From Bradyrhizobium genosp. SA-3 (GTDB taxonomy: Bacteria > Pseudomonadota > Alphaproteobacteria > Rhizobiales > Xanthobacteraceae), in contig NZ_PSRT01000026.1 of NCBI RefSeq assembly GCF_004212635.1, forward strand, positions 1 to 64,000: a DNA stretch of 64,000 bases, read 5' to 3'. The notes under the pieces are model-generated. The model had not been told where the DNA came from. It was given only the letters and a program-made list of their open reading frames with translations, and did no database searches. The translations under genes and the position numbers were made by a program. This document shows, piece after piece, positions 1-8,421 of the stretch; position 1 is the stretch's first letter; the number at the start of each line of letters is the position of its first letter.

Positions 1-458
1 AACGGCACCTTGTCGCGCGCGTGATTGAAGACAGTCTGAGAGATACAGATGCCGCCGGGTTCGGCGATGCTCTCGAGCCGGGCCGCAATGTTGACGCCGT
101 CTCCAAAGATGTCATGGGCTTCGACGATGATATCGCCGATATTGAGCCCCACACGGAATAGAATGCGCCTGTCTTCCGCGTCGTCGCAGGTAAGTTCATT
201 GATGCGGGACTGGAACTGCATGGCAGCCCGCACCGCTTCGACCGCACTTGGAAACTCGGCCAAAAACCCGTCGCCGGTGTTCTTCACGATGCGGCCGCCG
301 TGCTGCGCAATTGCGGGCTCGACACCTCCGGCGAGGAGTGCCGTCAGCTTGGCGTGTGTCGCCTCTTCGTCATTGTGCATGAGCCGAGAATAGCCGGCCA
401 CGTCGGCGGCCAAGATCGCTGATAATCTACGCTCGACTCGGACCCGCTCTTGCACCAT
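1..458 (-). CDS. class III adenylate/guanylate cyclase, N-terminal part (runs off the window)
   Basis: The reverse strand encodes a protein starting MVQERVRVERRLSAILAAD and leaving the window at position 1. The first residues form the start of a class III nucleotidyl cyclase catalytic domain: the first metal-binding Asp lies in AILAADVAGYSRLM, the GGRIVKNTGDGFLAEF segment carries the purine-specifying Lys and second metal Asp, and FGDGVNIAARLES supplies the transition-state Asn and Arg. This is the usual arrangement of the stand-alone rhizobial cyclases that continue into TolB-like and TPR regions, but that part is outside the window. An in-frame stop lies shortly upstream of the chosen ATG. 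It would make cAMP from ATP in the cytoplasm. Family identification is firm; full domain content is unknown. Confidence 0.9.
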   Translation of the reverse strand, partial: MVQERVRVERRLSAILAADVAGYSRLMHNDEEATHAKLTALLAGGVEPAIAQHGGRIVKNTGDGFLAEFPSAVEAVRAAMQFQSRINELTCDDAEDRRILFRVGLNIGDIIVEAHDIFGDGVNIAARLESIAEPGGICISQTVFNHARDKVP

Positions 459-850
459 GGCCCGCACCAGACCAACCAACCCACCACACTCTACGACGGA
501 TCAGAGCGCAGCGCCAAACGCGCTTTAACGTCATGCGCTAAGTTGAAACGTCAACTGTGCTGACCCGGGGTGCGCCTGAATAGAGATCGAGTGCGGGCCG
601 CCAATGTCGCCTTCTGGCCCTTCGCGACGACATTGGCCAGCCGTCAACATGTCGGCTGTGAGGGGAAGGCCGGACCTCATTGAGGCGCGGGCAAACCGAG
701 GCGATTGACCCGAATGTATGGTCCGGCCGCACGTTGCAAGAGGTTTCGTCAACCTGTCAGATGCGGTCCTGCATCAATGTATCCGGCCTCTGATTGAAGC
801 GTGCTGTGCTCCGGGCCATCATGGATATCAGCGCGCATTCGAGCTGATAG
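459..850. other. intergenic stretch without a supportable gene
   Basis: Only short overlapping open frames on both strands are present, none resembling a known family. It contains one degenerate copy (about 603-630) of a short motif similar to AATGTCxGCTTCTGGCCC that recurs in the accessory part of this window. No promoter or terminator is convincing. Confidence 0.6.
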
Positions 851-1201
851 CGGACAGGCCTCGAACGGGCGTCCGGGGTTGGCTTGTTGGTATTGCCGTT
901 TGCGTCCGGCGTCGGCTTGCTTGCTGCGTTTGCTGCGATCGTGCTCGGCATGGGTGTGCCGCCCGGATTGATTATGGCGCTTCCCGCTCAGGCGTTGCGA
1001 CCTGAGGCGCGCGCGATCGGCATGGGCGTTTACTACACATGGTACTATGCAGCGATGGCAATCTTGCCAGCCGGGGCTGGACTCGCCCGCGACTACGCGG
1101 GAAGTGCCGCAGCGCCAATGGCTTTTGCTGCGGTAACGGTGCTCTTATGTGTCGTAGCTTTGATCCTTTTCCAAACCGCTCAGGGATCGCCTGAGCGATA
1201 A
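851..1201 (+). pseudogene. C-terminal remnant of an MFS transporter
   Basis: The frame beginning after an in-frame TAG (848-850) encodes about 116 residues rich in transmembrane segments: a helix around LLAAFAAIVLGMG, the loop PPGLIMALPAQALRPEARAIG, and two more helices ending near LILFQ. The loop containing ALRPEARAIGMGVYYTWYY resembles the C-terminal half of major facilitator permeases, where a similar motif precedes transmembrane helix 10 or 11. A full MFS protein has about 400 residues, so roughly the first three quarters are gone. No good start codon or ribosome site precedes it. I read it as a gene remnant rather than a working small membrane protein. Confidence 0.65.
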
Positions 1202-1439
1202 CTTGGACCACGCCGGAAGGTCTGCTTTTGGCCCTTCTGTGACCTGCCGGTCTGACCAGACGTCCGGTTTGAGCAAAGAGCTGCCTTCCCCAAATTCGAG
1301 TTTTACCCTTAATGAACTGGATTGCGGACGTACGGCGCCCGGCCCTTTATCATTCCCAAACCCCGACAAGGAACGTAGAGGCATCTGAAAATGTTAGCCG
1401 CTGGGTTGATCTTGGGAGCGAGACGATGACCTGCCCGAT

Positions 1440-2288
1440 ATGAGCGGCCTTGGCGATCACTTGTTTGTCCGCATCGGCATTCGCCAAACTTGTATTGGCT
1501 CTCGTTATGGCCACAGCGGCGGCCGAACAGCATCGGGCGGACCCGCGACCACGCTGGTCCGGACAGTGACGCTTGTCGTGGCGCTAGCCATCACCCCCGT
1601 ATGCGCCGTTGACATTGGTTTTCTTGCCGTGCCGGGGATCCCTGCGAAAGAGTTTCCCTCCCCTCGGCGTCCGGTTGCGGCGATCGCCAGCCTAAGCCGC
1701 TCCGCCCATGAGCACCGCGACCTCCTAAATGAGGCCGGCGAGGTCGCAGGTCTTCTTGAGTTGAGACCAGGCATGACGGTCGGTGATCTTGGCGCTGGCA
1801 GTGGCTACTACACCGTCCATGTCTCGCGGTTAGTCGGTTCGAAGGGCTTCATCATCGCCCAGGGCGTCAGGCGGGATTACCTCATCGAGCTCGGAAGGCG
1901 AACGGAAGAACTGAAGCTGACAAACGTCATATTCGCTCTGGGCGAGCCACACGACCCCCGTCTGCCCGCTTCCTCGCTGGATGCCGCCATTCTCGGGCAC
2001 ATGTATCATGAAATTGCCCAACCCTATGCCTTCCTCTACAATCTGGTGCCCGCTTTGAAGCCGGGCGCGCGGATCGGAGTTGTCGACTTCGAGCGTCCGA
2101 CTTCAAAACACGGCACGCCGATTGAGCTACTGCGTTGCGAACTGTCCGCCGTTGGCTATGGCAAGATCGCCACATATCAGCTCGCAGGCGATGGCGGATA
2201 CTTGGCGGTGTTCGTCCCACCGCAAGAAGCGTCTCGAAAATCACCCCGCGATATCGTTGCTTGTACGGATCGTACCGGCTCTCGCTGA
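1440..2288 (+). CDS. exported or membrane-anchored class I SAM-dependent methyltransferase
   Basis: About 282 residues in the longest version. Residues near 40-60 form a hydrophobic signal or anchor segment (TLVVALAITPVCAV). The methyltransferase core follows: LRPGMTVGDLGAGSGYYT is the glycine-rich SAM-binding motif I, SLDAAILGHMYHEI corresponds to motif IV, and LKPGARIGVVDFERP to the post-motif strand. The closest type is the predicted methyltransferase group that carries a leader peptide and the phrase MYHEI. The substrate is unknown. The true start is uncertain because the first 40 residues look non-coding in composition; a start just before the hydrophobic segment (about 1557) is equally possible. 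The flanking genes are remnants, so no operon context helps. Confidence 0.7.
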   Translation: MSGLGDHLFVRIGIRQTCIGSRYGHSGGRTASGGPATTLVRTVTLVVALAITPVCAVDIGFLAVPGIPAKEFPSPRRPVAAIASLSRSAHEHRDLLNEAGEVAGLLELRPGMTVGDLGAGSGYYTVHVSRLVGSKGFIIAQGVRRDYLIELGRRTEELKLTNVIFALGEPHDPRLPASSLDAAILGHMYHEIAQPYAFLYNLVPALKPGARIGVVDFERPTSKHGTPIELLRCELSAVGYGKIATYQLAGDGGYLAVFVPPQEASRKSPRDIVACTDRTGSR

Positions 2289-2888
2289 TTTTCGTTGCTG
2301 GAGACTGGTACGTATCCCCGATCGGTGTCGTGAATGAGAGATACCGATTTGAGAGTCTGAGGATGGTTTGAGCAATCGGTATTTCGCTCTTAGCCAATCC
2401 TATCTTCAAGCGCGTTTCGATGAGGATGCGTCAACGTCCCGTAACGGCGCCCGATTGCTCAACAGCCCCTTGCGTGGCGAGCGAATTCGCAAATGAGATG
2501 TTTTGAAAGCGTCGGCTAATGGCCGATGTCCACTTGCCAGGAAGAGACTCATGCACTGCACAAATTGCAGTTGAATGACAGTGCCCCTGCTCATGGCACT
2601 CACGTACTGGTAGTGGAGCCGTTCACAGGATGAAAACCTGACACCGACCTATGACCTGTTGAATCGCTTCGTTTCAAAAACGGGTTCAGCATGGAAAGCA
2701 GGACACTTCGAAACAAGTGCCAGACAGCACGTTGCCATTCTTCCCGTCAGCGGTGCCATCGGCGGGTTTAGAAGGAAATTTCGGTTGCCGACGCCTCGGG
2801 TGTTTGGGTGTTTTCGCTTCGGCGAGCTACTTCTCTCCCCGACTCTTGTTTTAGGCTCATGTACGTGATGAACGGTATTAGGTGAGCG
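2289..2888. other. intergenic stretch, no gene seen
   Basis: Six hundred bases between the methyltransferase and the first metallophosphoesterase. Short frames on both strands (for example 2406-2603 reverse and 2659-2868 forward) have no family resemblance and no ribosome site worth noting. I see no repeat or hairpin terminator here. Confidence 0.55.
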
Positions 2889-3827
2889 TCAGGCGCGACG
2901 TAAATGGTGCAAGGTTACTTCCGGCGGGCAATTGAGGCGCACGGGAACGACGCTCGAGCCCGCACCAACGGAAGTATAGCCGGTCATATCGCCGTACTGC
3001 CAAGGCCCCGCCCCCATCCGTCTTGGCAGCACCGCCTCGAGCTTGATTGGAATGGATCCGGGGAGACAAATCTGACCGCCGTGGGTGTGTCCGCTCAGCA
3101 TGAGATCAAAATTGGCATGGGCAGCCTGGCGATAAACCTCCGGTGTGTGAGACAACAAAATCGAGAATTGACCGCGGGGTATCGAGAGAGCGGCTTTTTC
3201 GATGTTATCCACTCTGTAGAAATGTGCATCGTCGATTCCCGCCAGATAGATCCGTTGATCCTTACGAACGATTGTTTCGCATTCATTGAGCAGCACGCGA
3301 ATGCCCATGGCTTCGAGCCCCGGAACCATCTGAATCGTATCGTGGTTGCCGAGCACGGCGTAGATTGGCTGTTTCAGATGATTTCCCAATCGCGCGACAC
3401 CATCCAGCGCGGGCTGGAAGGGCCCAAAAGTCCGCCCCCTATAATCGCCAGTCAGGACACACACATCGTACTGTATGCTGCCAACGAGCTCGATGAGTCT
3501 GTTCATGGCAACTTCATTCATATCCACGTGAAGGTCGCTAATGTGGAGAATGGTGAAGCCCTCAAAGAGGGGCGGTAATTTCTCGAACCTCAAGTCATTC
3601 CGCCTGACAAGAATGCGTTCTGCATTCTGGCGTGCACGCCAATAAAGCCCCGTTGCCCGCAGAACATTTCGAATGATCCACTCGGCCCAGGATGAGTTTT
3701 CAAGGTGAAAGAATGTGAGGCCCTGGCCAAACACCTGCGCTTCATGATCTCGCTCAATCCCCAATCGCTGCCGGGCGTGGAGTGGCCCGAGACGGATCTC
3801 GAGTTTGCGCAGAATGTCTTCGTCCAC
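2889..3827 (-). CDS. YkuE-like calcineurin-fold metallophosphoesterase (copy 1)
   Basis: 312 residues starting at a GTG that aligns with the ATG of the neighbouring paralogue (MDEDIL). All dimetal-centre motifs of the calcineurin-like phosphoesterase fold are visible in order: D-x-H in ILHISDLHVD (about residue 95), GDYRG, GNHDTIQM, an isolated His in LLSHTPE, and GHTHGGQ near the C-terminus. The family includes membrane-associated YkuE/YpbG-type phosphoesterases and some lipid phosphatases. No signal peptide is evident. A tandem paralogue lies 600 bp to the right on the same strand, and a frameshifted CDP-archaeol-synthase-like gene sits between them on the opposite strand, which hints at lipid metabolism. 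The substrate is not determinable from sequence. Confidence 0.9.
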   Translation of the reverse strand: MDEDILRKLEIRLGPLHARQRLGIERDHEAQVFGQGLTFFHLENSSWAEWIIRNVLRATGLYWRARQNAERILVRRNDLRFEKLPPLFEGFTILHISDLHVDMNEVAMNRLIELVGSIQYDVCVLTGDYRGRTFGPFQPALDGVARLGNHLKQPIYAVLGNHDTIQMVPGLEAMGIRVLLNECETIVRKDQRIYLAGIDDAHFYRVDNIEKAALSIPRGQFSILLSHTPEVYRQAAHANFDLMLSGHTHGGQICLPGSIPIKLEAVLPRRMGAGPWQYGDMTGYTSVGAGSSVVPVRLNCPPEVTLHHLRRA

Positions 3828-3929
3828 CAGCTAGCCCCCTTGATCGGCCTTCGGGTAGATATAGCGTATTCCCATGAGGCCAGCATCAGCCCGACCCTGG
3901 CGGATGCAACTATAAGCTAAGCTGAAGAA

Positions 3930-4417
3930 ATGCAACTTGTGCATATTCTGCAATTGTTGGTTTTAATGACGTTGGCGAACGGCACACCGATCGTTGCGAA
4001 GAAGATTTTTGGCTCACGTTTTTCCTTTCCGCTGGATGCCGGCACCATATTTTTGATGGGCGGCCGTTGTTTGGGCCATCGAAGACCATCCGCGGTGTCT
4101 TGATTTCATTCCTCGTCACGACAGCAAGCGCCCCACTTATCGGTTTGGATCTGACGATTGGTGCAATCGTCGCGGTTGCGGCTATGGCCGGCGATTTGTT
4201 CTCCAGTTTCGTGAAGCGCCGCCTAAACTCTCCGCCTAGCAGCCAGGCACTCGGGCTCGATCAGATTCCCGAATCCGTATTTCCGATGCTGGCATGCCGC
4301 GGCGCACTTTCATTGACGATCGCAGACGTCGCGCTTGGCGTCGGGATCTTTTTTATTGGCGCGGTAATTCTGTCTCGTTTTCTATTCCGGGTCCACCTGC
4401 GCGACGAACCATATTAG
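3930..4417 (+). pseudogene. CDP-archaeol synthase-like (CarS/DUF46) gene with a frameshift
   Basis: Two overlapping frames together reconstruct one integral-membrane CTP-transferase-like protein of about 162 residues. The first frame starts at ATG 3930 (MQLVHILQLLVLM) and reads NGTPIVAKKIFG and FPLDAGTIFL. The family expects D-G-R-P-L-F-G-P-S-K-T next, and that text is present one frame over from about 4056 (GPSKTIRG, then AMAGDLFSSFVKRRL and GLDQIPESVFPMLACR). Adding one G at about 4055 restores the whole gene. In archaea CarS transfers CMP from CTP to an unsaturated archaetidic lipid; bacterial relatives are widespread but mostly uncharacterised. As sequenced the product would end after about 57 residues. 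Either a recent inactivation or a sequencing error. Confidence 0.75.
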
Positions 4418-4424
4418 CCCGCCG

Positions 4425-5363
4425 TTAGCCCGAACGAAGGCAGTGCAGGGCGATTTCTGGTGGACAGTTGAGGCGAACAGGAACGACGCTCGATCCAGCA
4501 CCGACAGAGGTGTAGCCGGCCATGTCATGATACCGCCAAGCTCCTGCCCCCATCTGTCGAGGCAATACTGCATCAAGTATGATCGGAATAGATCCTGGCA
4601 GACAGATCTGCCCGCCGTGCGTATGCCCGCTCAGCAACAAATTAAAACCGGCATGAGCCGCCGGATGATAGATCTCCGGTGTGTGTGACAGTAAGATGGA
4701 GAACTCGCCAAACGGTATCTGCAACGCAGCCTTTTCGATATCGTCGGCCTTGAAGCAATGAGCGTCATCGATTCCGGCTAGATAGATTTGCTGATCGCCG
4801 CGCACGATCACCTCGCTCTCGTTAAGCAGTATATGTATTCCCATGGCTTCCAGCCCCGGAACCATTTGGATGGTATCGTGGTCGCCTAGAACCCCATAAA
4901 CGGGCTCCTTTAGATGAGCTCGCACTCGTGCAACGCCGTTCAAGGTAGCCTCAAACGGTCCAAGATTCTTCCCCCGATAGTCCCCGGTTAGAACACATAG
5001 ATCGTAGCGCATGTCGCCGACGAGTTCGATAAGGCGCTGCATGGCAGCTTCATTCATATCCACGTGCATGTCGCTAAGGTGGAGTATGGTGAAGCCGTCG
5101 AAAAGCTGTGGCAGCTCCTTGAACACAACATCATTCCGTTTGACGAGAATGCTTTCTGTATTTCGGCGTCCGCGCCAGTAGAGACCGGTCAACTTGAGTG
5201 CATTTCGGACGACAGAATGGACCGGATACCAGTTCTCTATGTGAAAGGAGAGAAGGCCGTGGCCGAAGATCTGTGCCTCATGAACCGTCTCGATAGCCAA
5301 TCGCTGTCTCGCATGGAGCGGTCCGAGGCGCCCCTCCAATTTGTGTAGGATATCTTCGTCCAT
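4425..5363 (-). CDS. YkuE-like calcineurin-fold metallophosphoesterase (copy 2)
   Basis: 312 residues, the same length as copy 1 and clearly homologous over the whole length, which also identifies the ATG at 5361-5363 (MDEDILHKLEGRLGP) as the start; a GAGGA sits about 8 bases upstream. Motifs in order: ILHLSDMHVD, GDYRG, GDHDTIQM, LLSHTPE and GHTHGGQ. The odd point is GDHD where the family, and copy 1, has GNHD: the Asn that helps bind the second metal and the phosphate is Asp here. The gene ends 8 bp from the end of the convergent CarS-like gene. The function is presumably related to copy 1, perhaps with altered catalysis. Confidence 0.88.
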   Translation of the reverse strand: MDEDILHKLEGRLGPLHARQRLAIETVHEAQIFGHGLLSFHIENWYPVHSVVRNALKLTGLYWRGRRNTESILVKRNDVVFKELPQLFDGFTILHLSDMHVDMNEAAMQRLIELVGDMRYDLCVLTGDYRGKNLGPFEATLNGVARVRAHLKEPVYGVLGDHDTIQMVPGLEAMGIHILLNESEVIVRGDQQIYLAGIDDAHCFKADDIEKAALQIPFGEFSILLSHTPEIYHPAAHAGFNLLLSGHTHGGQICLPGSIPIILDAVLPRQMGAGAWRYHDMAGYTSVGAGSSVVPVRLNCPPEIALHCLRSG

Positions 5364-5390
5364 GGAACGAATTCCTCCGAATCGGCTCAA

Positions 5391-5698
5391 CCTTCCATGG
5401 GCGCACCAGGGCTTGCCAACTCTTCAGGATATTCCTTTCGGCTGGCTGCTTGGCAGCACAAAGTCCAGGAAGATTTTCCGGCTTTTCTTATAAACCTGCT
5501 GGACGTGTGCAACTTCCTATTGTGCGTGTGGAACTTCGCTATGAGCTCAATGTCGCTTTGGGTCATGGCTCGCCGCACCTGCGCCCCAGGCGGGTGGCTT
5601 TTTGTATTTAATTCTGGAATTTTGCGTATGAACCAGGGGAACCGGTCCGGAAGGTCTGCTTCCAGACTTTTGACCGCCCCCCGTGGGAACCTCCCGCC
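5391..5698. other. intergenic stretch, no gene seen
   Basis: About 300 bases with no credible coding frame. A degenerate copy of the GGAAGGTCTGCTT repeat motif lies near 5650-5665. Confidence 0.5.
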
Positions 5699-5911
5699 TC
5701 ATCGCGCAGAGCGCGCGCGTAGCACCGCCTGTCTCAGCGTCTCATCGTCAAGCTGGTGACGACGCTCCAATGCTGTGAGGCGCTCTCGCTCCGCGTTGCT
5801 GAGCTCACCCAACAGCAGCCAACCCTCTGGCCCTAATCTGCGAGCCATGCGGTTCTGAGTGACCTCAGTTGGTTCTTTTAGCCTGAAAAGCCCGCAGTCT
5901 CGCCTCGGCAT
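5699..5911 (-). CDS. small hypothetical protein
   Basis: 70 residues in the longest version; an ATG giving MARRLGPEGWLLLGELSNAE (about 5848) is an alternative start. The C-terminal part is a charged, probably alpha-helical segment (NAERERLTALERRHQLDD) without transmembrane regions or a recognisable domain. Its acidic and basic residue balance and low Cys content look like real protein rather than an antisense shadow, and short helical proteins of this style are common in Bradyrhizobium. It overlaps the end of the next reverse-strand frame by about 47 bases in a different frame, so the two may be one gene split by an indel. Function unknown. Confidence 0.45.
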   Translation of the reverse strand: MPRRDCGLFRLKEPTEVTQNRMARRLGPEGWLLLGELSNAERERLTALERRHQLDDETLRQAVLRARSAR

Positions 5912-6401
5912 CGGTCCACATTGATGAGTCTGAAGGTTCTGTTGAAGGTTCTATTGAAGGTTTAGGCCGCATAGCTGTGCGGCCTGGCTGGCGTTCTTGA
6001 TGCGGTCTGGCCATGCCGCAATTCGACACGACATCTGCATCAATCGTTCGCGCTGCGACCTGGCAGTCGGTAGGAACGCCGTCCCGAACAGCGTCGAAAG
6101 ACCTGATCTGTTCAATGAGGCGATCAGCCGCTTGAAGCAGGTTCACTGAAGGCGATCGCCGCTCGCCTCCCAAGCGTTGAGCAAACTCGCCATGGCTTGA
6201 ACGTCGATTGCCCCGCTGAGCATTCGGCCTGGTATGAGGCGCACGAAACGAGCTGTGCTGGCGCAGCGAATCTTGGGATCTGGCCTCGCGAGCTGGCATG
6301 CTCAGTTGATAAACGAACGTTTGCCATTGGCCGCGACGTTTAGGTGGGCGTGTAATGGACAGAAACCCCGTCTTTAAGTTTCTTTGTATGACGACCAGCA
6401 C
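5865..6401 (-). CDS. hypothetical protein, weakly supported
   Basis: 178 residues, rich in Arg, Ser and Gln, with the segment NLLQAADRLIEQIRSFDAVRDG looking like an ordinary amphipathic helix. Near the C-terminus a threefold short repeat in the DNA (GAAGGTTCTGTT-like, 5931-5965) encodes PSIEPSTEPSD. No family is recognised. The last 15 residues (DAEARLRAFQAKRTN) overlap the start of the adjacent small gene in another frame, so a frameshift joining them is possible. The composition of the first half is unconvincing; the start is unknown. Confidence 0.3.
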   Translation of the reverse strand: MLVVIQRNLKTGFLSITRPPKRRGQWQTFVYQLSMPAREARSQDSLRQHSSFRAPHTRPNAQRGNRRSSHGEFAQRLGGERRSPSVNLLQAADRLIEQIRSFDAVRDGVPTDCQVAARTIDADVVSNCGMARPHQERQPGRTAMRPKPSIEPSTEPSDSSMWTDAEARLRAFQAKRTN

Positions 6402-6642
6402 GTCCGCCCAGGCCGCGGGTGTCCAGGCGACCAGTTCGCACCGATAGGCGGCTCGACCTTTGCGACACTGCTCGCTCTTGGAATTATCTTGTATGACCTT
6501 CCTCTGGCTCGCATTTTATGCCGCAGCTATCCACAAGGTGCGGAATGCACTTCAACGTCCTACCGTGCGTCGCCTCATAGAGGGCGTGACCGGAATGGTC
6601 CTGATTGCTTTGGGTTTGCGCATCGCCACCGAGCAGCGGTAG
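6400..6642 (+). pseudogene. C-terminal remnant of a LysE/RhtB-family amino acid exporter, frameshifted
   Basis: The 3' part (from about 6490) encodes MTFLWLAFYAAAIHKVRNAL and IEGVTGMVLIALGLRIATEQR, which matches the end of LysE/RhtB exporters: a transmembrane helix, an amphipathic segment with paired Arg, then the closing helix with G-x-x-L-I-x-L-G-L-R-I-A. The preceding family sequence (QFAPIGGSTFATLLALGII) is present just upstream but in another reading frame, so a frameshift lies near 6488. The first two thirds of the usual 200-residue transporter are missing. It cannot make a functional exporter. Confidence 0.65.
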
Positions 6643-6758
6643 AGGGTACCAGCAGGTCGAGACGCGCGCGACGCCCTGGACGAAATCGACGACGCCTCGT
6701 CAGGCGTCGTCTTCCGCTCCGCATCCAGCGGCGTGGCAGCCGATCCAGACGTCAGGGA

Positions 6759-7745
6759 TCAGCGTCCATGGAAGACAGCAGCACGTTTCTCCCGTTGCGC
6801 GCGGAAATATTCTTCGTGGTCGTCGCTCTGTGCTAGTCTGGCAAGTTCGGGGAACAGCGTCGCATAGGCCGCCTCCTGACCCTCGCTAAGCGCACGGTGC
6901 GCCGAATTCATCGTCGCACGAATGCCAAGCGGCGCTGCTGCGGAGATCTTGCGAGCGACCTCGATGGCGCGATCGAGTTGCTTTCCGGGCGGCGTCACGA
7001 ATTGGACGAGACCCATTCGGTAAGCCTCGTCGGCGCCCCATTCGTCGCCCGTCAGCATGTAACGCATTGCATTCGCCCAGCCCGCTTCGCGGACAAACGT
7101 GATCGGCGCGCCACCGGCCGGGAAGTGGCCGCGGGTGACTTCAGGCTGTGCGAATACGGTATTGCTAGCGGCAACCCGGACATCGGCGGCGAGAAAAAGC
7201 TCGTGGCCTGCGCCTTGGCATTTGCCCTGCACGGCGACAACGAGGGGCTTCTCTCGCCGCGGCGGGATGGTGCCGACCGGATTTACGAACTGGGGAATTT
7301 CCGGGAAGCGGCCAGTCCGCAGGACCGGTGCCCAGCTGTCGGCGTCCAAGACGCCGCCGACAAAGTCGGGACCTTGGGAGTAGAGCACCGCAACACGCAG
7401 AGCGTCGTCGTGATCGAGCATGTACATCAAACGGCCCAAGCCGATAACACTCGACAGTTCGACACGGTCACCGTCCTGGCGAATGCCGATGCTGAGAATC
7501 GAGCCGTCCAGCCGTTCCACCCTGACGTTGCTCGGCATCGCTGCCTGGACGGTCGGAGCAGGCGGCTGGTTCTGCGCGAAGCTCGGGCCGGCCCCGAGGA
7601 CCGTAGCGGTCGCGCCGGCAGCCAAAAACGCCCGGCGATGTAATCCCCCTGTATGCGTGCCGGAGAATTCCTCGGCCGGCTGCCGCGGATGAACTTGTTT
7701 CGATACGTCACTGCGATCGTTGGGTTCGCCAAGGCCGCCGGTCAT
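6759..7745 (-). CDS. crotonase-fold (enoyl-CoA hydratase/isomerase-like) protein with a Tat-type leader
   Basis: 328 residues from the ATG at 7743-7745, chosen because GAGGAG lies 8 bases upstream; a longer frame starts at 7862 but its extra residues look non-coding. The leader holds twin Arg followed by a hydrophobic stretch and an AxA-like site (HRRAFLAAGATATVLG ... SFAQ), so export by Tat is predicted. The crotonase fold follows: VQGKCQGAGHELFLAADVRV is the oxyanion-hole helix region and FAQPEVTRGHFPAGGA the usual active-site turn, followed by the M-Y-M-L-T-G helix and the A-x-x-x-G-L-V motif. Enoyl-CoA hydratases normally act on cytoplasmic CoA esters, so an exported one is unusual; the substrate may not be a CoA ester. 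Flanked by remnants, no operon. Confidence 0.8.
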   Translation of the reverse strand: MTGGLGEPNDRSDVSKQVHPRQPAEEFSGTHTGGLHRRAFLAAGATATVLGAGPSFAQNQPPAPTVQAAMPSNVRVERLDGSILSIGIRQDGDRVELSSVIGLGRLMYMLDHDDALRVAVLYSQGPDFVGGVLDADSWAPVLRTGRFPEIPQFVNPVGTIPPRREKPLVVAVQGKCQGAGHELFLAADVRVAASNTVFAQPEVTRGHFPAGGAPITFVREAGWANAMRYMLTGDEWGADEAYRMGLVQFVTPPGKQLDRAIEVARKISAAAPLGIRATMNSAHRALSEGQEAAYATLFPELARLAQSDDHEEYFRAQREKRAAVFHGR

Positions 7746-8421
7746 TTGCGGGCTCCTCTTCTGTATGCTTCGCACGACGCAGAAGAGATATGATGGTTTT
7801 TCGCCAGCAACTATCCGAGATAACGTTCTCAGGGTGTGAAGCATAGCTTCACAATCGAACACGGCGGCGCTGTGCGCCCGTTGTCGCTAGCGCGATCCAA
7901 CTCGCGCTGATCTTGGCTCTTTGGAACGGGCAACGGCAGGGAAAGCCTGCGATACTCTGCTTCGGTCCGCTCACAGCCGCCAGGTCCACGTAGCTCCGAA
8001 AGAAGTCGCACTGCATCCGGTCATTCTCAACCGCTATGATAGCAGGCCGGCTGAATGCCCTATTTGGGGAAAAGGCCTACCCAAACCGGTTGTGGGGGAA
8101 GGTGGTAGCGGGGGAGCGCTACCTACGTTCCCCCCGACACCTTTCTGGTGAGTTTATGGTGTCTGTGGCATAGCCCTGCTCAAGCCGCCTTTCCCCTGCG
8201 CAGGGCTTCGCAAAGGGTGAAAAGTGTAGGTAAATCAATGCTATTTGTCTGGTGTGTCTCCGTTCGTGTCCCAATCCGTTATCCCTGAAAATTTTTTCGG
8301 GATCAGCCCCTCCGCGAGCCTCCGCGCGAGGCGCAGAGCCCATCAGGAACCACAGCCCATCGTCTTGCGTAATCCCACCGTGCTCGGGCTGGGCTGCTAA
8401 CTCTACCCAAGGCGTGATCGT
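7746..8421. other. intergenic stretch with a tRNA-derived 14-mer
   Basis: No credible gene in this 680-bp stretch. It contains the 14-base sequence identical to the end of the tRNA-Met gene (8103-8116, listed separately) and a short hairpin-like element around 8281-8303 (ATCCCTGAAAA, then TTTTTTCGGGAT) without a gene to terminate. Confidence 0.55.
8103..8116. repeat. candidate attachment site: copy of the tRNA-Met 3' end
   Basis: TGGTAGCGGGGGAG is identical to positions 33234-33247, which are the CCA end and acceptor strand of the tRNA-Met gene. Integrating elements often duplicate a tRNA 3' end in this way. The two copies are in the same orientation and would bracket about 25 kb. The local sequence also forms a small GGTAGCG/CGCTACC hairpin, so coincidence is possible, and no integrase is visible. 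Confidence 0.4.

Noticed and set aside
2406..2868. Short frames in the 600-bp gap after the methyltransferase
   Set aside because: No family resemblance, poor starts and unlikely composition.
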